Positions 51,178 through 60,158 of a DNA stretch of 64,000 nucleotides are shown piece after piece (within the stretch, counting starts at the first letter, position 1; every line of letters starts with the position of its first letter). Origin of the DNA: Pseudomonas koreensis. Lineage in GTDB: Bacteria; Pseudomonadota; Gammaproteobacteria; Pseudomonadales; Pseudomonadaceae. The stretch spans positions 62,001 through 126,000 of the forward strand of contig NZ_JAOEJU010000017.1 of assembly GCF_025447595.1 (NCBI RefSeq), read 5' to 3'. The position numbers were made by a program, and so were the translations under genes. Below the pieces are notes generated by a model that was not told the DNA's origin, did no database searches, and saw only the letters and a list, made by a program, of their open reading frames with translations.

Positions 51178-52634
51178 TTCAACTTCCCCTCGACCGATGC
51201 CGCTACGGCACCGGCGAACAACTCGCTTTTCAACAGTTTCGGTGCGAGACCGCCGATATCACCGGCGCCCTGGCACAGCAGAATGTCCCCGGCACGCAAC
51301 AGCGGCTTGACCACCGGTGCCAGGTCGACGCCGCGCTCGATGTAGATCGGATCGAGCTGACCGCGCTGACGGATGCTGTTGCACAGCTTGCGGCTGTCAG
51401 CGCCCGGGATCGGCTCTTCGCCGGCTGGATAGACTTCCATCAGCAGCAGCACGTTGGCGTCGGCCAGTACATTGACGAAATCGTCGTACAGGTCGCGGGT
51501 GCGGCTGTAGCGGTGCGGCTGGTAGACCATCACCAGACGGCGCTCCGGCCAGCCACCGCGCACGGCTTTGATCACGGCCGCGACTTCGGTCGGGTGGTGA
51601 CCGTAGTCGTCGACCAGCATCACATTGCCGTCGTCCACCGGCAGTTCGCCGTAGACCTGGAAGCGTCGGCCGACACCCTGGAACCCGGACAGGCCCTGGA
51701 CGATGGCTTCGTCGCTGACACCTTCGTCGGTGGCGATGCAGATGGTTGCCAGAGAGTTGAGCACGTTATGGTTGCCGGGCATGTTCACCGAGACTTCCAG
51801 CGGCTCGCGATCAGGGCGCAGCACGGTGAAGAAGGTCTGCATGCCCTGCTGGCGAACATTGATCGCGCGCACGTCGGCGTCTTCGCTGAAGCCATAAGTC
51901 ACGGTCGGACGCTTGACCAGCGGCAGGATTTCACGCACCACCGGATCGTCCAGGCACATCACCGCCAGACCATAGAACGGCAGGTTGTGCAGGAACTCGA
52001 CGAAGGTTTTCTTCAGTTTGTTGAAGTCACCGTCGTAGGTTGCCATGTGGTCGGCGTCGATGTTGGTGACCACGGCCACCAGCGGTTGCAGGTGCAGGAA
52101 GCTGGCGTCGCTTTCATCGGCTTCGGCGATCAGGTAACGGCTGGTGCCGAGCTGGGCATTGGTGCCCGCGGCGTTCAGACGGCCACCGATGACGAAGGTC
52201 GGATCCAGGCCACCGGCCGCGAACACCGAAGCGATCAGGCTGGTGGTGGTGGTCTTGCCGTGGGTACCGGCAACGGCGATGCCGTGGCGATAGCGCATCA
52301 GTTCGGCGAGCATCTCGGCACGCGGCACCACCGGGATGCGGCGTTCCAAAGCGGTCGCCACTTCCGGGTTGGAGGTATTGACGGCGCTCGACACCACCAG
52401 CACATCGGCGGCAGCGGCGTTCTCGGCACGGTGGCCGATGAAGATCTGCGCACCGAAGGATTCCAGGCGCTCGGTCACTGGCGAAGCTTTCAGGTCGGAG
52501 CCCGACACTTCATAGCCCAGGTTCAGCAGCACTTCGGCAATACCGCACATGCCCACGCCGCCGATCCCGACGAAGTGGATGCGACGGATGCGGCGCATTT
52601 CCGGTTGCGGCATGGCTTTCTGATTCTCAACCAT
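51174..52634 (-). CDS. murC: UDP-N-acetylmuramate--L-alanine ligase
   Basis: A 486-residue Mur ligase: N-terminal UDP-binding motif HFVGIGGVGMCGIAEVL, P-loop GTHGKTTTTSLIA, and central motif DDYGHHPTEV. It adds L-Ala to UDP-MurNAc, the first amino acid of the stem peptide. It overlaps murG by 8 bases and ddlB by 4. Confidence 0.98.
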   Translation of the reverse strand: MVENQKAMPQPEMRRIRRIHFVGIGGVGMCGIAEVLLNLGYEVSGSDLKASPVTERLESFGAQIFIGHRAENAAAADVLVVSSAVNTSNPEVATALERRIPVVPRAEMLAELMRYRHGIAVAGTHGKTTTTSLIASVFAAGGLDPTFVIGGRLNAAGTNAQLGTSRYLIAEADESDASFLHLQPLVAVVTNIDADHMATYDGDFNKLKKTFVEFLHNLPFYGLAVMCLDDPVVREILPLVKRPTVTYGFSEDADVRAINVRQQGMQTFFTVLRPDREPLEVSVNMPGNHNVLNSLATICIATDEGVSDEAIVQGLSGFQGVGRRFQVYGELPVDDGNVMLVDDYGHHPTEVAAVIKAVRGGWPERRLVMVYQPHRYSRTRDLYDDFVNVLADANVLLLMEVYPAGEEPIPGADSRKLCNSIRQRGQLDPIYIERGVDLAPVVKPLLRAGDILLCQGAGDIGGLAPKLLKSELFAGAVAASVEGKLK

Positions 52635-53697
52635 GGGCCACCTCCAGACAGGTATCGACCACGCTACGGGTGGCTTCGGGTTTCGCCAGACGGCGGGCCG
52701 CTTGGGCCATTTGTTCGAGTCGTTGCGGTTGCATCAAGACCTCTGTCAGGCGCGCGGCAAGGTCCGCGGCGCCAGTCGTTCTTTGCGGCATCAGGAAGGC
52801 AGCGCCTTCGCGGGCCAAATAATCGGCGTTGCGGGTCTGGTGATCGTCGATCGCGTGGGGCAAGGGCACCAGCATCGAGGGCAGACCGGCGGCGGCCAGT
52901 TCGCTGATGGTCAATGCGCCGGCGCGGCACACCACCAGGTCAGCCCAGCCATAGGCCTGGGCCATGTCTTTGATGAACGGCTGCACCTGCGCATCCACGC
53001 CGGCGGCGCGGTAGCGCTCTGCAGTCACTTCATCGTGGTTTCTGCCAGCCTGATGGAACACTTCCGGACGCAAGTCGGCAGCGACTTGTGCCAGGGCTTC
53101 AGGCAGCAACTTGTTCAACGGCTCTGCGCCCAGGCTTCCGCCCAGGATCAGCAAACGCGCCTTGCGTCCGGCCAGGGCCGGGCGCGGTGTTTCGAGGAAC
53201 AGCTCGCTGCGCACCGGATTGCCGGTGGTACGGCGGCTGTCCGACAGGGTAAAGGTGTCGGGGAAGGCTTCACACACCCGGGCGGCGAACGGCACCAGCA
53301 ACCGATTGGCGGTGCCGGCCACGGCGTTCTGCTCATGAACGATCACCGGCACGCCGGCCAGTTTGGCGGCAAGACCACCAGGGCCGGTCACATAACCGCC
53401 GAATCCGACCACGCATACCGGACGCAGGCGGCGAATGATCGCCCGCGCCTGCCACACCGATTTCAGCAGCATGAACGGCGCCTTGAGCAGCGACAGCTTG
53501 CCCTTGCCGCGCAGGCCAGTGGCGTTGATGCGGTGCAATTCAAGACCCGCCGCCGGCACCAGATCGTTCTCGATCCCACGCGGTGTGCCGAGCCAGTGCA
53601 CGGTGTAGCCGCGCGCCTGGAATTCGCGGGCACAGGCCAGCGCCGGGAACACGTGGCCACCGGTACCGCCGGCCATGATCAATACGTTAGCGCCCAT
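52627..53697 (-). CDS. murG: UDP-GlcNAc:lipid I GlcNAc transferase
   Basis: A 356-residue GT-B glycosyltransferase. It begins MGANVLIMAGGTGGHVFPAL with the glycine-rich loop; the second signature is VVCRAGALTISELAAAGLPS. It converts lipid I to lipid II at the inner face of the membrane. ATG 53697 lies within the end of ftsW (11-base overlap). Confidence 0.97.
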   Translation of the reverse strand: MGANVLIMAGGTGGHVFPALACAREFQARGYTVHWLGTPRGIENDLVPAAGLELHRINATGLRGKGKLSLLKAPFMLLKSVWQARAIIRRLRPVCVVGFGGYVTGPGGLAAKLAGVPVIVHEQNAVAGTANRLLVPFAARVCEAFPDTFTLSDSRRTTGNPVRSELFLETPRPALAGRKARLLILGGSLGAEPLNKLLPEALAQVAADLRPEVFHQAGRNHDEVTAERYRAAGVDAQVQPFIKDMAQAYGWADLVVCRAGALTISELAAAGLPSMLVPLPHAIDDHQTRNADYLAREGAAFLMPQRTTGAADLAARLTEVLMQPQRLEQMAQAARRLAKPEATRSVVDTCLEVAHG

Positions 53698-54904
53698 GGT
53701 TCGGCTCCTCGGCGAAGTCGCTCTCATGGAATTCCATCTCTTCACTGCCCAGGTGGGTCCGGCTCTCCCACTCGATCCTCAGCAACAGGCCAAGGCAGGC
53801 GCAGCAGATCACCAGGGAACTGCCGCCATAACTGAGGAACGGCAGGGTCAGGCCCTTGGTCGGCAGCAGGCCGACGTTCACGCCGATGTTGATCAGGAAC
53901 TGGCCGATCCACAGGAACGACAGGCCGTAGGCAACATAAGCGGCAAAAAACTGTTTGGCTTTCTCGGCCCACAGACCGATGTACATGCCGCGAATACACA
54001 CGAACACGAACAGCGCTACGGTGCACAGCGAGCCCACGGCGCCGAGCTCTTCGGCCAGGACCGAGAACACGAAGTCGGTGTGCGCTTCCGGCAGGTAGAA
54101 CTGCTTCTGCACGCTGTTGCCCAGGCCAACGCCCAGCCATTCACCGCGACCGAATGCGATCAAGGCTTGGGACAACTGATAACCGGCGCCGAACTGGTCG
54201 GCCCACGGGTCGGCGAAGTTGGTCAGACGCGCCATCCGGTACGGCTGCATCTGAATCAGCAACACCACCGCACCGACGGCCAGCACCACCATCAGCGAGA
54301 ACCGGAACAGCCCGACCCCGCCGAGGAACAGCATCGCCGCCGCAGCGCCCATCATCACGACGGTGGCACCGAAGTCCGGCTCCATCAGCAGCAGGCCCGC
54401 CATCGGCAGCAGCACGATGAACGGCTTGAAGAAGCCCATCCAGCTCTCGCGCACTTCTTTCTGGCGACGCACCAGGTAACCGGCGAGGTAGATCACCACG
54501 AACACCTTGGCGATCTCGGAAGGCTGGACGTTAAAGAAGCTGAAACCGATCCAGCGCATCGAACCGTTCACCTCACGTCCGATACCCGGGATGATCACCA
54601 TCACCAGTAATCCGAACGCGCCGATCAGCATCATCCAGCCCAGTCGTTGCCAGGTGGCAATCGGGATCATCATCGTGACGATGCACGCACCCAGGCCCAG
54701 CACCACATAAATAAGGTGGCGAATCATGTAATACAGTGGGCTGCCCGATTGCACGGCCGCCACTTCGGTGGAGGCCGAGGCGATCATGATCAGACCCAGG
54801 CCGAGCAGCGCCAGGCAACCGGCGAGCATCGGGAAGTCGAGGTCGATTCCGCGTCCGGTGATCAGCGGCGACGGGTATGGCTTGATGATGTTTCTCAAGC
54901 TCAT
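53687..54904 (-). CDS. ftsW: Peptidoglycan glycosyltransferase FtsW
   Basis: A 405-residue SEDS-family protein with about ten membrane helices. Conserved stretches are GREVNGSMRWIGFSFFNVQP, LAEELGAVGSL and LLPTKGLTLPFLSYGGSS. It polymerises septal glycan together with FtsI. The C-terminal tail is acidic and cytoplasmic. Its ATG overlaps the murD stop by 4 bases. Confidence 0.97.
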   Translation of the reverse strand: MSLRNIIKPYPSPLITGRGIDLDFPMLAGCLALLGLGLIMIASASTEVAAVQSGSPLYYMIRHLIYVVLGLGACIVTMMIPIATWQRLGWMMLIGAFGLLVMVIIPGIGREVNGSMRWIGFSFFNVQPSEIAKVFVVIYLAGYLVRRQKEVRESWMGFFKPFIVLLPMAGLLLMEPDFGATVVMMGAAAAMLFLGGVGLFRFSLMVVLAVGAVVLLIQMQPYRMARLTNFADPWADQFGAGYQLSQALIAFGRGEWLGVGLGNSVQKQFYLPEAHTDFVFSVLAEELGAVGSLCTVALFVFVCIRGMYIGLWAEKAKQFFAAYVAYGLSFLWIGQFLINIGVNVGLLPTKGLTLPFLSYGGSSLVICCACLGLLLRIEWESRTHLGSEEMEFHESDFAEEPNHGR

Positions 54905-56247
54905 GCCAGATCCTCCACGGCGCGGACGAACTGGTGACCACGGTCTTCGTAATTCTTGAACATGTCGAAACTGGCGCAGGCCGGCGACAGCAGCACCACG
55001 TCACCCGGTTGGGCGGCGGCGCGGCATTTCTCGACGGCGTCGATCAGTGTGGTGGCGCGGATCAACGGCACGGCGTCGCCGATGGCTTCGCCGATCTTGT
55101 CGGAGTCGCGGCCCATCAGGATCACGGCGTGGCAATGAGCGGCGACCGGATCTCGCATGTCCTTGAACTCGGCACCCTTGCCGTCGCCACCGGCGATCAG
55201 CACGACCTTGCCGGTGATGTCCGCACCCAGGCCTTCGATGGCGGCCAGTGCGGCGCCGACGTTGGTGGCTTTGGAATCGTTGTAGTAACCGACGCCGTCC
55301 AGATCACGCACCCACTGGCAACGGTGTTCGAGACCGGCGAAGGTGCGCAGTGCTGCCAGCATGGCGTCGAACGGCAGCCCGACCGCGTGGCCGAGCGCCA
55401 GCGCCGCCAGGGCATTGGACTGGTTGTGGGCGCCGCGAATCTTCAATTCGCGCACCGGCATCAGGTTCTGGAATTCGAAGGCCAGGTATTTCTCGCCATT
55501 CTCTTCGCGCAGGCCGAATGCCTTGAAATCGGGTTTGGTCAGGCCGAAGGTCCAGCATGGCTGGCCTTCGCCCATCAGCGGACGGGTCAAGGCGTCCTGA
55601 CGGTTGACCACGAACTGCTTCGCACCGCGGAAGATCCGGTGCTTGGCCAGGTGATAGGCCGGCAGACCGCTGTAGCGGTCCATGTGGTCTTCGCTGATAT
55701 TGAGCACAGTCGCCACTTCGGCGTTGAGCTGGTCGGTGGTTTCCAGCTGGAAGCTCGACAGTTCCATCACGTACAGCTCGACGTCATCGCTGAGCAGATC
55801 CAGCGCCGGCGTACCGAGGTTGCCGCCCACGGCCACGCGTTTGCCGGCCGCAGCCGCCATCTCGCCGACCAGGGTGGTGACGGTGCTTTTTGCGTTGGAA
55901 CCGCTGATGGCCACGATCGGCGCCTTCGCGTTACGCGCGAACAGCTCGATATCGCCGGACAGCTTCACGCCACGGGCCGCGGCGGCTTGCAGGGCCGGGG
56001 TCGCCAGCGCCAGGCCGGGGCTCACGTAGAGCTCGTCGGCACGGCACAGGAATTCGACGTCCAGCTCGCCACAACGCACTTCCACGTGCGGATAGTCACG
56101 CTGGAGCGTGGCCAGTTCCGGTGGATTTTCCCGCGTGTCGGCCACGGCAAACGCCACGCCCCGGTTCGCCAGGAAGCGAACCAGGGACATGCCGCTCTTG
56201 CCGAGGCCGACAACGATGCGGAAGTGGTCAGAAGCGATCAGAGACAC
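54901..56247 (-). CDS. murD: UDP-MurNAc-L-Ala--D-glutamate ligase
   Basis: A 448-residue Mur ligase starting with IVVGLGKSGMSLVRFLANRG. The P-loop reads SGSNAKSTVTTL, with Ala where E. coli has Gly (GSNGKS); I believe this is usual in pseudomonads. The catalytic N-x-E/H region includes NISEDHMDRYSG. It adds D-Glu to the stem peptide. It starts 5 bases after mraY. Confidence 0.97.
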   Translation of the reverse strand: MSLIASDHFRIVVGLGKSGMSLVRFLANRGVAFAVADTRENPPELATLQRDYPHVEVRCGELDVEFLCRADELYVSPGLALATPALQAAAARGVKLSGDIELFARNAKAPIVAISGSNAKSTVTTLVGEMAAAAGKRVAVGGNLGTPALDLLSDDVELYVMELSSFQLETTDQLNAEVATVLNISEDHMDRYSGLPAYHLAKHRIFRGAKQFVVNRQDALTRPLMGEGQPCWTFGLTKPDFKAFGLREENGEKYLAFEFQNLMPVRELKIRGAHNQSNALAALALGHAVGLPFDAMLAALRTFAGLEHRCQWVRDLDGVGYYNDSKATNVGAALAAIEGLGADITGKVVLIAGGDGKGAEFKDMRDPVAAHCHAVILMGRDSDKIGEAIGDAVPLIRATTLIDAVEKCRAAAQPGDVVLLSPACASFDMFKNYEDRGHQFVRAVEDLA

Positions 56248-56252
56248 TCGTT

Positions 56253-57335
56253 CTACCTCAGCTTCAGGGTGGCAAGGCCGATCAGCACGAGAATCACGGT
56301 GATGATCCAGAAACGGACGATCACGCGCGGCTCGGGCCAGCCCTTGAGTTCAAAGTGGTGGTGAATCGGTGCCATGCGGAACACACGGCGACCGGTCAGC
56401 TTAAAGGACGCAACCTGAATGACGACTGACAGGGTTTCCATCACGAACACGCCGCCCATGATGAACAGGACGATTTCCTGACGGACGATCACCGCGATGG
56501 TGCCCAGGGCCGCGCCCAGCGCCAGTGCGCCGACGTCGCCCATAAAAACTTGCGCAGGGTAGGTGTTGAACCACAGGAAGCCCAGGCCGGCGCCGATCAA
56601 TGCGCCGCAGAACACGATCAGCTCACCTGCGCCCGGTACGTACGGGATCAGCAGGTATTCAGCGAATTTCACGTTACCCGACAGGTAGCAGAAGATCCCC
56701 AGGCCACCGCCGACCATCACCGTCGGCATGATCGCCAGACCGTCGAGGCCGTCGGTGAGGTTGACCGCGTTGCTCGAACCGACGATCACGAAGTACGTCA
56801 GCACGATGAAACCCGCGCCCAGCGGAATGCTGTAGTCCTTGAGCATCGGCAGGATCAGGGTGGTTTCCACCGGCGTGGAGGCGGTCATATAAAGAAAGAT
56901 CGCCGCGCCGAGGCCGAACACCGATTGCCAGAAATACTTCCAGCGACTCGGCAGGCCACGGGAGTTCTTCTCGATCACCTTGCGGTAGTCGTCGACCCAG
57001 CCGATGGCGCCGAACAGCAGGGTCACCAGCAGCACGACCCACACATAACGGTTGCTGAGGTCAGCCCACAGCAAAGTGCTGACGCCGATCGAAGACAGAA
57101 TCAGCGCGCCACCCATGGTCGGCGTACCGGATTTGGACAGGTGCGATTGCGGGCCGTCGTTACGAACGGACTGACCGATCTGACGGTTCTGCAGGGTGCG
57201 GATCATCCACGGGCCGTAGCACAGCGACAAGACCAGCGCGGTCAGCACACCGAGGATCCCGCGCAGGGTCAGGTACTGGAAGACCGCGAAGCCTTTGTAG
57301 AACTGTTGCAGATACTCCGCTAGCAGCAGCAGCAT
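56253..57335 (-). CDS. mraY: Phospho-MurNAc-pentapeptide transferase
   Basis: A 360-residue integral membrane enzyme with ten helices. Active-site aspartates are in GWVDDYRKV and NAVNLTDGLDGLA; the HHHFELKGW motif is present near the end. It transfers phospho-MurNAc-pentapeptide to undecaprenyl phosphate to make lipid I. ATG 57335 shares one base with the murF stop; GGAG is 8 bases upstream. Confidence 0.97.
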   Translation of the reverse strand: MLLLLAEYLQQFYKGFAVFQYLTLRGILGVLTALVLSLCYGPWMIRTLQNRQIGQSVRNDGPQSHLSKSGTPTMGGALILSSIGVSTLLWADLSNRYVWVVLLVTLLFGAIGWVDDYRKVIEKNSRGLPSRWKYFWQSVFGLGAAIFLYMTASTPVETTLILPMLKDYSIPLGAGFIVLTYFVIVGSSNAVNLTDGLDGLAIMPTVMVGGGLGIFCYLSGNVKFAEYLLIPYVPGAGELIVFCGALIGAGLGFLWFNTYPAQVFMGDVGALALGAALGTIAVIVRQEIVLFIMGGVFVMETLSVVIQVASFKLTGRRVFRMAPIHHHFELKGWPEPRVIVRFWIITVILVLIGLATLKLR

Positions 57336-58702
57336 TAATGTTTCTCCAGACTGGACCCGCACAGGGCCGCAACGATGTTTTCCATCGCTGCGCTGCGCGA
57401 ACCCTTGATCAAAATGGTGGTGTTTGTGTCCTGCTCGGCGCCGAGGGCCTGGATCAGTTCGGCTTGTGTGCCGAAGTGATGCGCCTCGTTACCGAATGCG
57501 TTCACGGCGTGGACCATGTTCGGCCCGACGGCGTAAAGCGCGGAAACCTTGCCCCGGGCGTATTCGCCCACGTCGCGGTGCCCCTGCTCCGCCCAGTCGC
57601 CCAACTCGCCGATATCCCCGAGCACCAGAACGGTGCGGCCGGAAAAGCCGGCGAGTATATCAACGGCCGCGCACATCGAGGTGGGGTTCGCGTTGTAAGT
57701 GTCATCGATCACGCGCATGCCGTTTTTCGCCAGTTGCGCGACGGTGCGACCCTTGACCGGTTGTACCGCGCCAAGCCCGGTGGCAATGCCGAACAGCGAC
57801 ACGCCCAAAGCGTGAGCGGCAGCGGCGGCAGCCATGGCGTTGGCGACGTTATGGGTGCCGAGCAGGTTCAGTTGAACCCGTTCCACACCTTCAGGACTGT
57901 GCAGGTTGAACGCCGGGCAGCCACGGGCATCGGTGGCCAAGTCGCTGGCGTAAAAATCCGCCTGAGTGTTGCTCAGGGCAAACGTCAGCACCTTGCGCGC
58001 GCCGGCGCGGGTCTTCCAGATGCCAAACGCCTTGTCATCGAGGTTCAGCACGGCGACGCCATCGGCCGCCAGCCCTTCGATGATTTCGCCTTTGGCTTCG
58101 ACGATTTTCTCCGGCCCGCCGAACTCACCGACGTGGGCGGTCCCGGCGTTGTTGAGGATCGCCACGTGCGGCTTGGTCAGCCCTACGGTGTAAGCGATTT
58201 CACCCAGACGCGAGGCGCCCAGTTCGATCACCGCCGCGCTGTGTTCCGGGGCAAGTTCGAGCAGGGTCAGCGGTACGCCGAGGTCGTTGTTCAGGTTGCC
58301 ACGGGTCGCGTGTACCGAGCCGCGCGTGCGCAGGATGCTCGCGAGCATTTCCTTGACCGTGGTCTTGCCGCTGGAACCGGTAACGGCCGCGACCGGTTTG
58401 GTGAATGCGGCACGGTTCAACGCACCCAGCTGGCCGAGGGCCTGACGGGTGTCCTTGACCAGCAATTGCGGCAGCGTGCTGTCGGCGACTTCGCGCTCGA
58501 CCAATGCCGCGACGGCGCCTTTGGCAGCGACTTCATTCAGATAGTCATGACCGTCGAAACGCGGGCCGGTCAGGGCAATAAACAATTGGCCGGCCTTGAT
58601 CGCGCGGCTGTCGATGCTCACGCCGTCAAAACTGGCGTCGGCACTGATCAGACGGGCGTCGAGCGCGTTGGTCAGTTCGCTGAGTTTCAGGGCCTTAAGC
58701 AT
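57335..58702 (-). CDS. murF: UDP-MurNAc-tripeptide--D-Ala-D-Ala ligase
   Basis: A 455-residue Mur ligase with P-loop GSSGKTTVKEML, the conserved TRGNLNNDLGVPLTLLEL, and DDTYNANPTSM. It adds the D-Ala-D-Ala made by DdlB. It overlaps murE by 8 bases. Confidence 0.97.
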   Translation of the reverse strand: MLKALKLSELTNALDARLISADASFDGVSIDSRAIKAGQLFIALTGPRFDGHDYLNEVAAKGAVAALVEREVADSTLPQLLVKDTRQALGQLGALNRAAFTKPVAAVTGSSGKTTVKEMLASILRTRGSVHATRGNLNNDLGVPLTLLELAPEHSAAVIELGASRLGEIAYTVGLTKPHVAILNNAGTAHVGEFGGPEKIVEAKGEIIEGLAADGVAVLNLDDKAFGIWKTRAGARKVLTFALSNTQADFYASDLATDARGCPAFNLHSPEGVERVQLNLLGTHNVANAMAAAAAAHALGVSLFGIATGLGAVQPVKGRTVAQLAKNGMRVIDDTYNANPTSMCAAVDILAGFSGRTVLVLGDIGELGDWAEQGHRDVGEYARGKVSALYAVGPNMVHAVNAFGNEAHHFGTQAELIQALGAEQDTNTTILIKGSRSAAMENIVAALCGSSLEKH

Positions 58703-60158
58703 GGGCCACCTCCCACGCGGTCAGGGCGTGATCAGCCTCGACCAGATCGGAAAACGCATGGCGCTCGCCGTTGATTTCCTGATAGTCCTCGTGACCTTTA
58801 CCGGCCAGAACGATCACGTCATCCGCCGAAGCGCCGGCAATCAGTTGCGCGATGGCCTGGCCGCGACCGGCCACGAACGTCACTTTATCCACAGCCGTGA
58901 AACCGGCGCGGATGTCATCGAAAATCACCGCTGGGTCTTCGGTGCGCGGGTTGTCATCGGTGACCAGCACGCGGTCGGCCAGACGCTCGACCACTTCGGC
59001 CATCAGCGGACGCTTGCCGCGATCACGGTCACCGCCACAGCCGAACAGGCACAGCAGTTGGCCTTTGACGTGCGGGCGAAGCGCAGTCAGAACTTTTTCC
59101 AGCGCATCCGGGGTGTGGGCGTAATCGACCACCACCAGCGGCTGAGTGCCGCCGCCGAGACGCTGCATGCGTCCGGCCGGGCCTTCGAGTTTCGGCAGCA
59201 CCTTGAGGATTTCGTCGAGGGCGTAGTCCAGCCCCAGCAAGGCACCGACGGCGGCCAGTACGTTGCTCAGGTTGAAACGGCCCAGCAATGTGCTGCGCAG
59301 ATGATGTTCGCCCTGCGGCGTGACCAGCGTGGCGCGCACGCCATGGTCATCGAACTGCGCTTCACGCACATAGAGATAGGCGCTGCTGTCGAGCAGGCTG
59401 TAAGTGATCAGACGCGACTCACGCTTTTCAGCGGCCAGTTGCCGGCCGAAATCGTCGTCGAGGTTGACCACGCGGCACTTCAAGTCATTCCAGGCAAACA
59501 GCTTGGCCTTCGCTTCGGCGTAGGCCTCCATGGTGCCGTGGTAATCGAGGTGATCGCGGGACAGGTTGGTCATCACCGCCACGTCGAACGCCAGCGCGGT
59601 GACCCGGCCCTGATCCAGACCGTGGGACGAAACTTCCATGGCCACGGCTTTGGCGCCGGCCTTCTTCAGGTCGCCCAGGGTCGCTTGCATGGCAATCGGA
59701 TTCGGCGTGGTGTGCAGGCCGCTTTGCAGCGAGCCGTGGAAACCGGAGCCGAGGGTGCCGACGATGCCGCAATGCTGACCGAGCAGGTCCAGCGCCTGCG
59801 CCACCAGTTGGGTCACGCTGGTCTTGCCGTTGGTGCCGGTCACGCCGATCAGGTTCAGGTGATGACTAGGCTCACCGTAAAAACGCCCGGCGATGTCCGA
59901 CAACTGCGCCGCCAAGCCCTTGACCGGAATCAGCGGCACTTCGGTGATCGGCAGCACGGTGGCGCCTTCCACTTCATAAGCTACGGCAGCAGCACCGCGC
60001 TGCAAGGCGTCGGCAATGTGCGCACGCCCGTCGAACTTGCCGCCGGGCACGGCGAGGAACAAGTCACCCGCGCGTACGTTGCGACTGTCGAGCGCCAGTT
60101 CACGGATCAACAGATCGTGGCCGGCGTGGGGGAAAATCTTGTTCAGACTCAGAGACAT
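58695..60158 (-). CDS. murE: UDP-MurNAc-L-Ala-D-Glu--meso-DAP ligase
   Basis: A 487-residue Mur ligase with P-loop GTNGKTSVTQLVA. The DDNPRTEDP motif identifies meso-diaminopimelate (rather than lysine) as the added amino acid, as expected for a Gram-negative organism. Its ATG shares one base with the ftsI stop. Confidence 0.97.
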   Translation of the reverse strand: MSLSLNKIFPHAGHDLLIRELALDSRNVRAGDLFLAVPGGKFDGRAHIADALQRGAAAVAYEVEGATVLPITEVPLIPVKGLAAQLSDIAGRFYGEPSHHLNLIGVTGTNGKTSVTQLVAQALDLLGQHCGIVGTLGSGFHGSLQSGLHTTPNPIAMQATLGDLKKAGAKAVAMEVSSHGLDQGRVTALAFDVAVMTNLSRDHLDYHGTMEAYAEAKAKLFAWNDLKCRVVNLDDDFGRQLAAEKRESRLITYSLLDSSAYLYVREAQFDDHGVRATLVTPQGEHHLRSTLLGRFNLSNVLAAVGALLGLDYALDEILKVLPKLEGPAGRMQRLGGGTQPLVVVDYAHTPDALEKVLTALRPHVKGQLLCLFGCGGDRDRGKRPLMAEVVERLADRVLVTDDNPRTEDPAVIFDDIRAGFTAVDKVTFVAGRGQAIAQLIAGASADDVIVLAGKGHEDYQEINGERHAFSDLVEADHALTAWEVAHA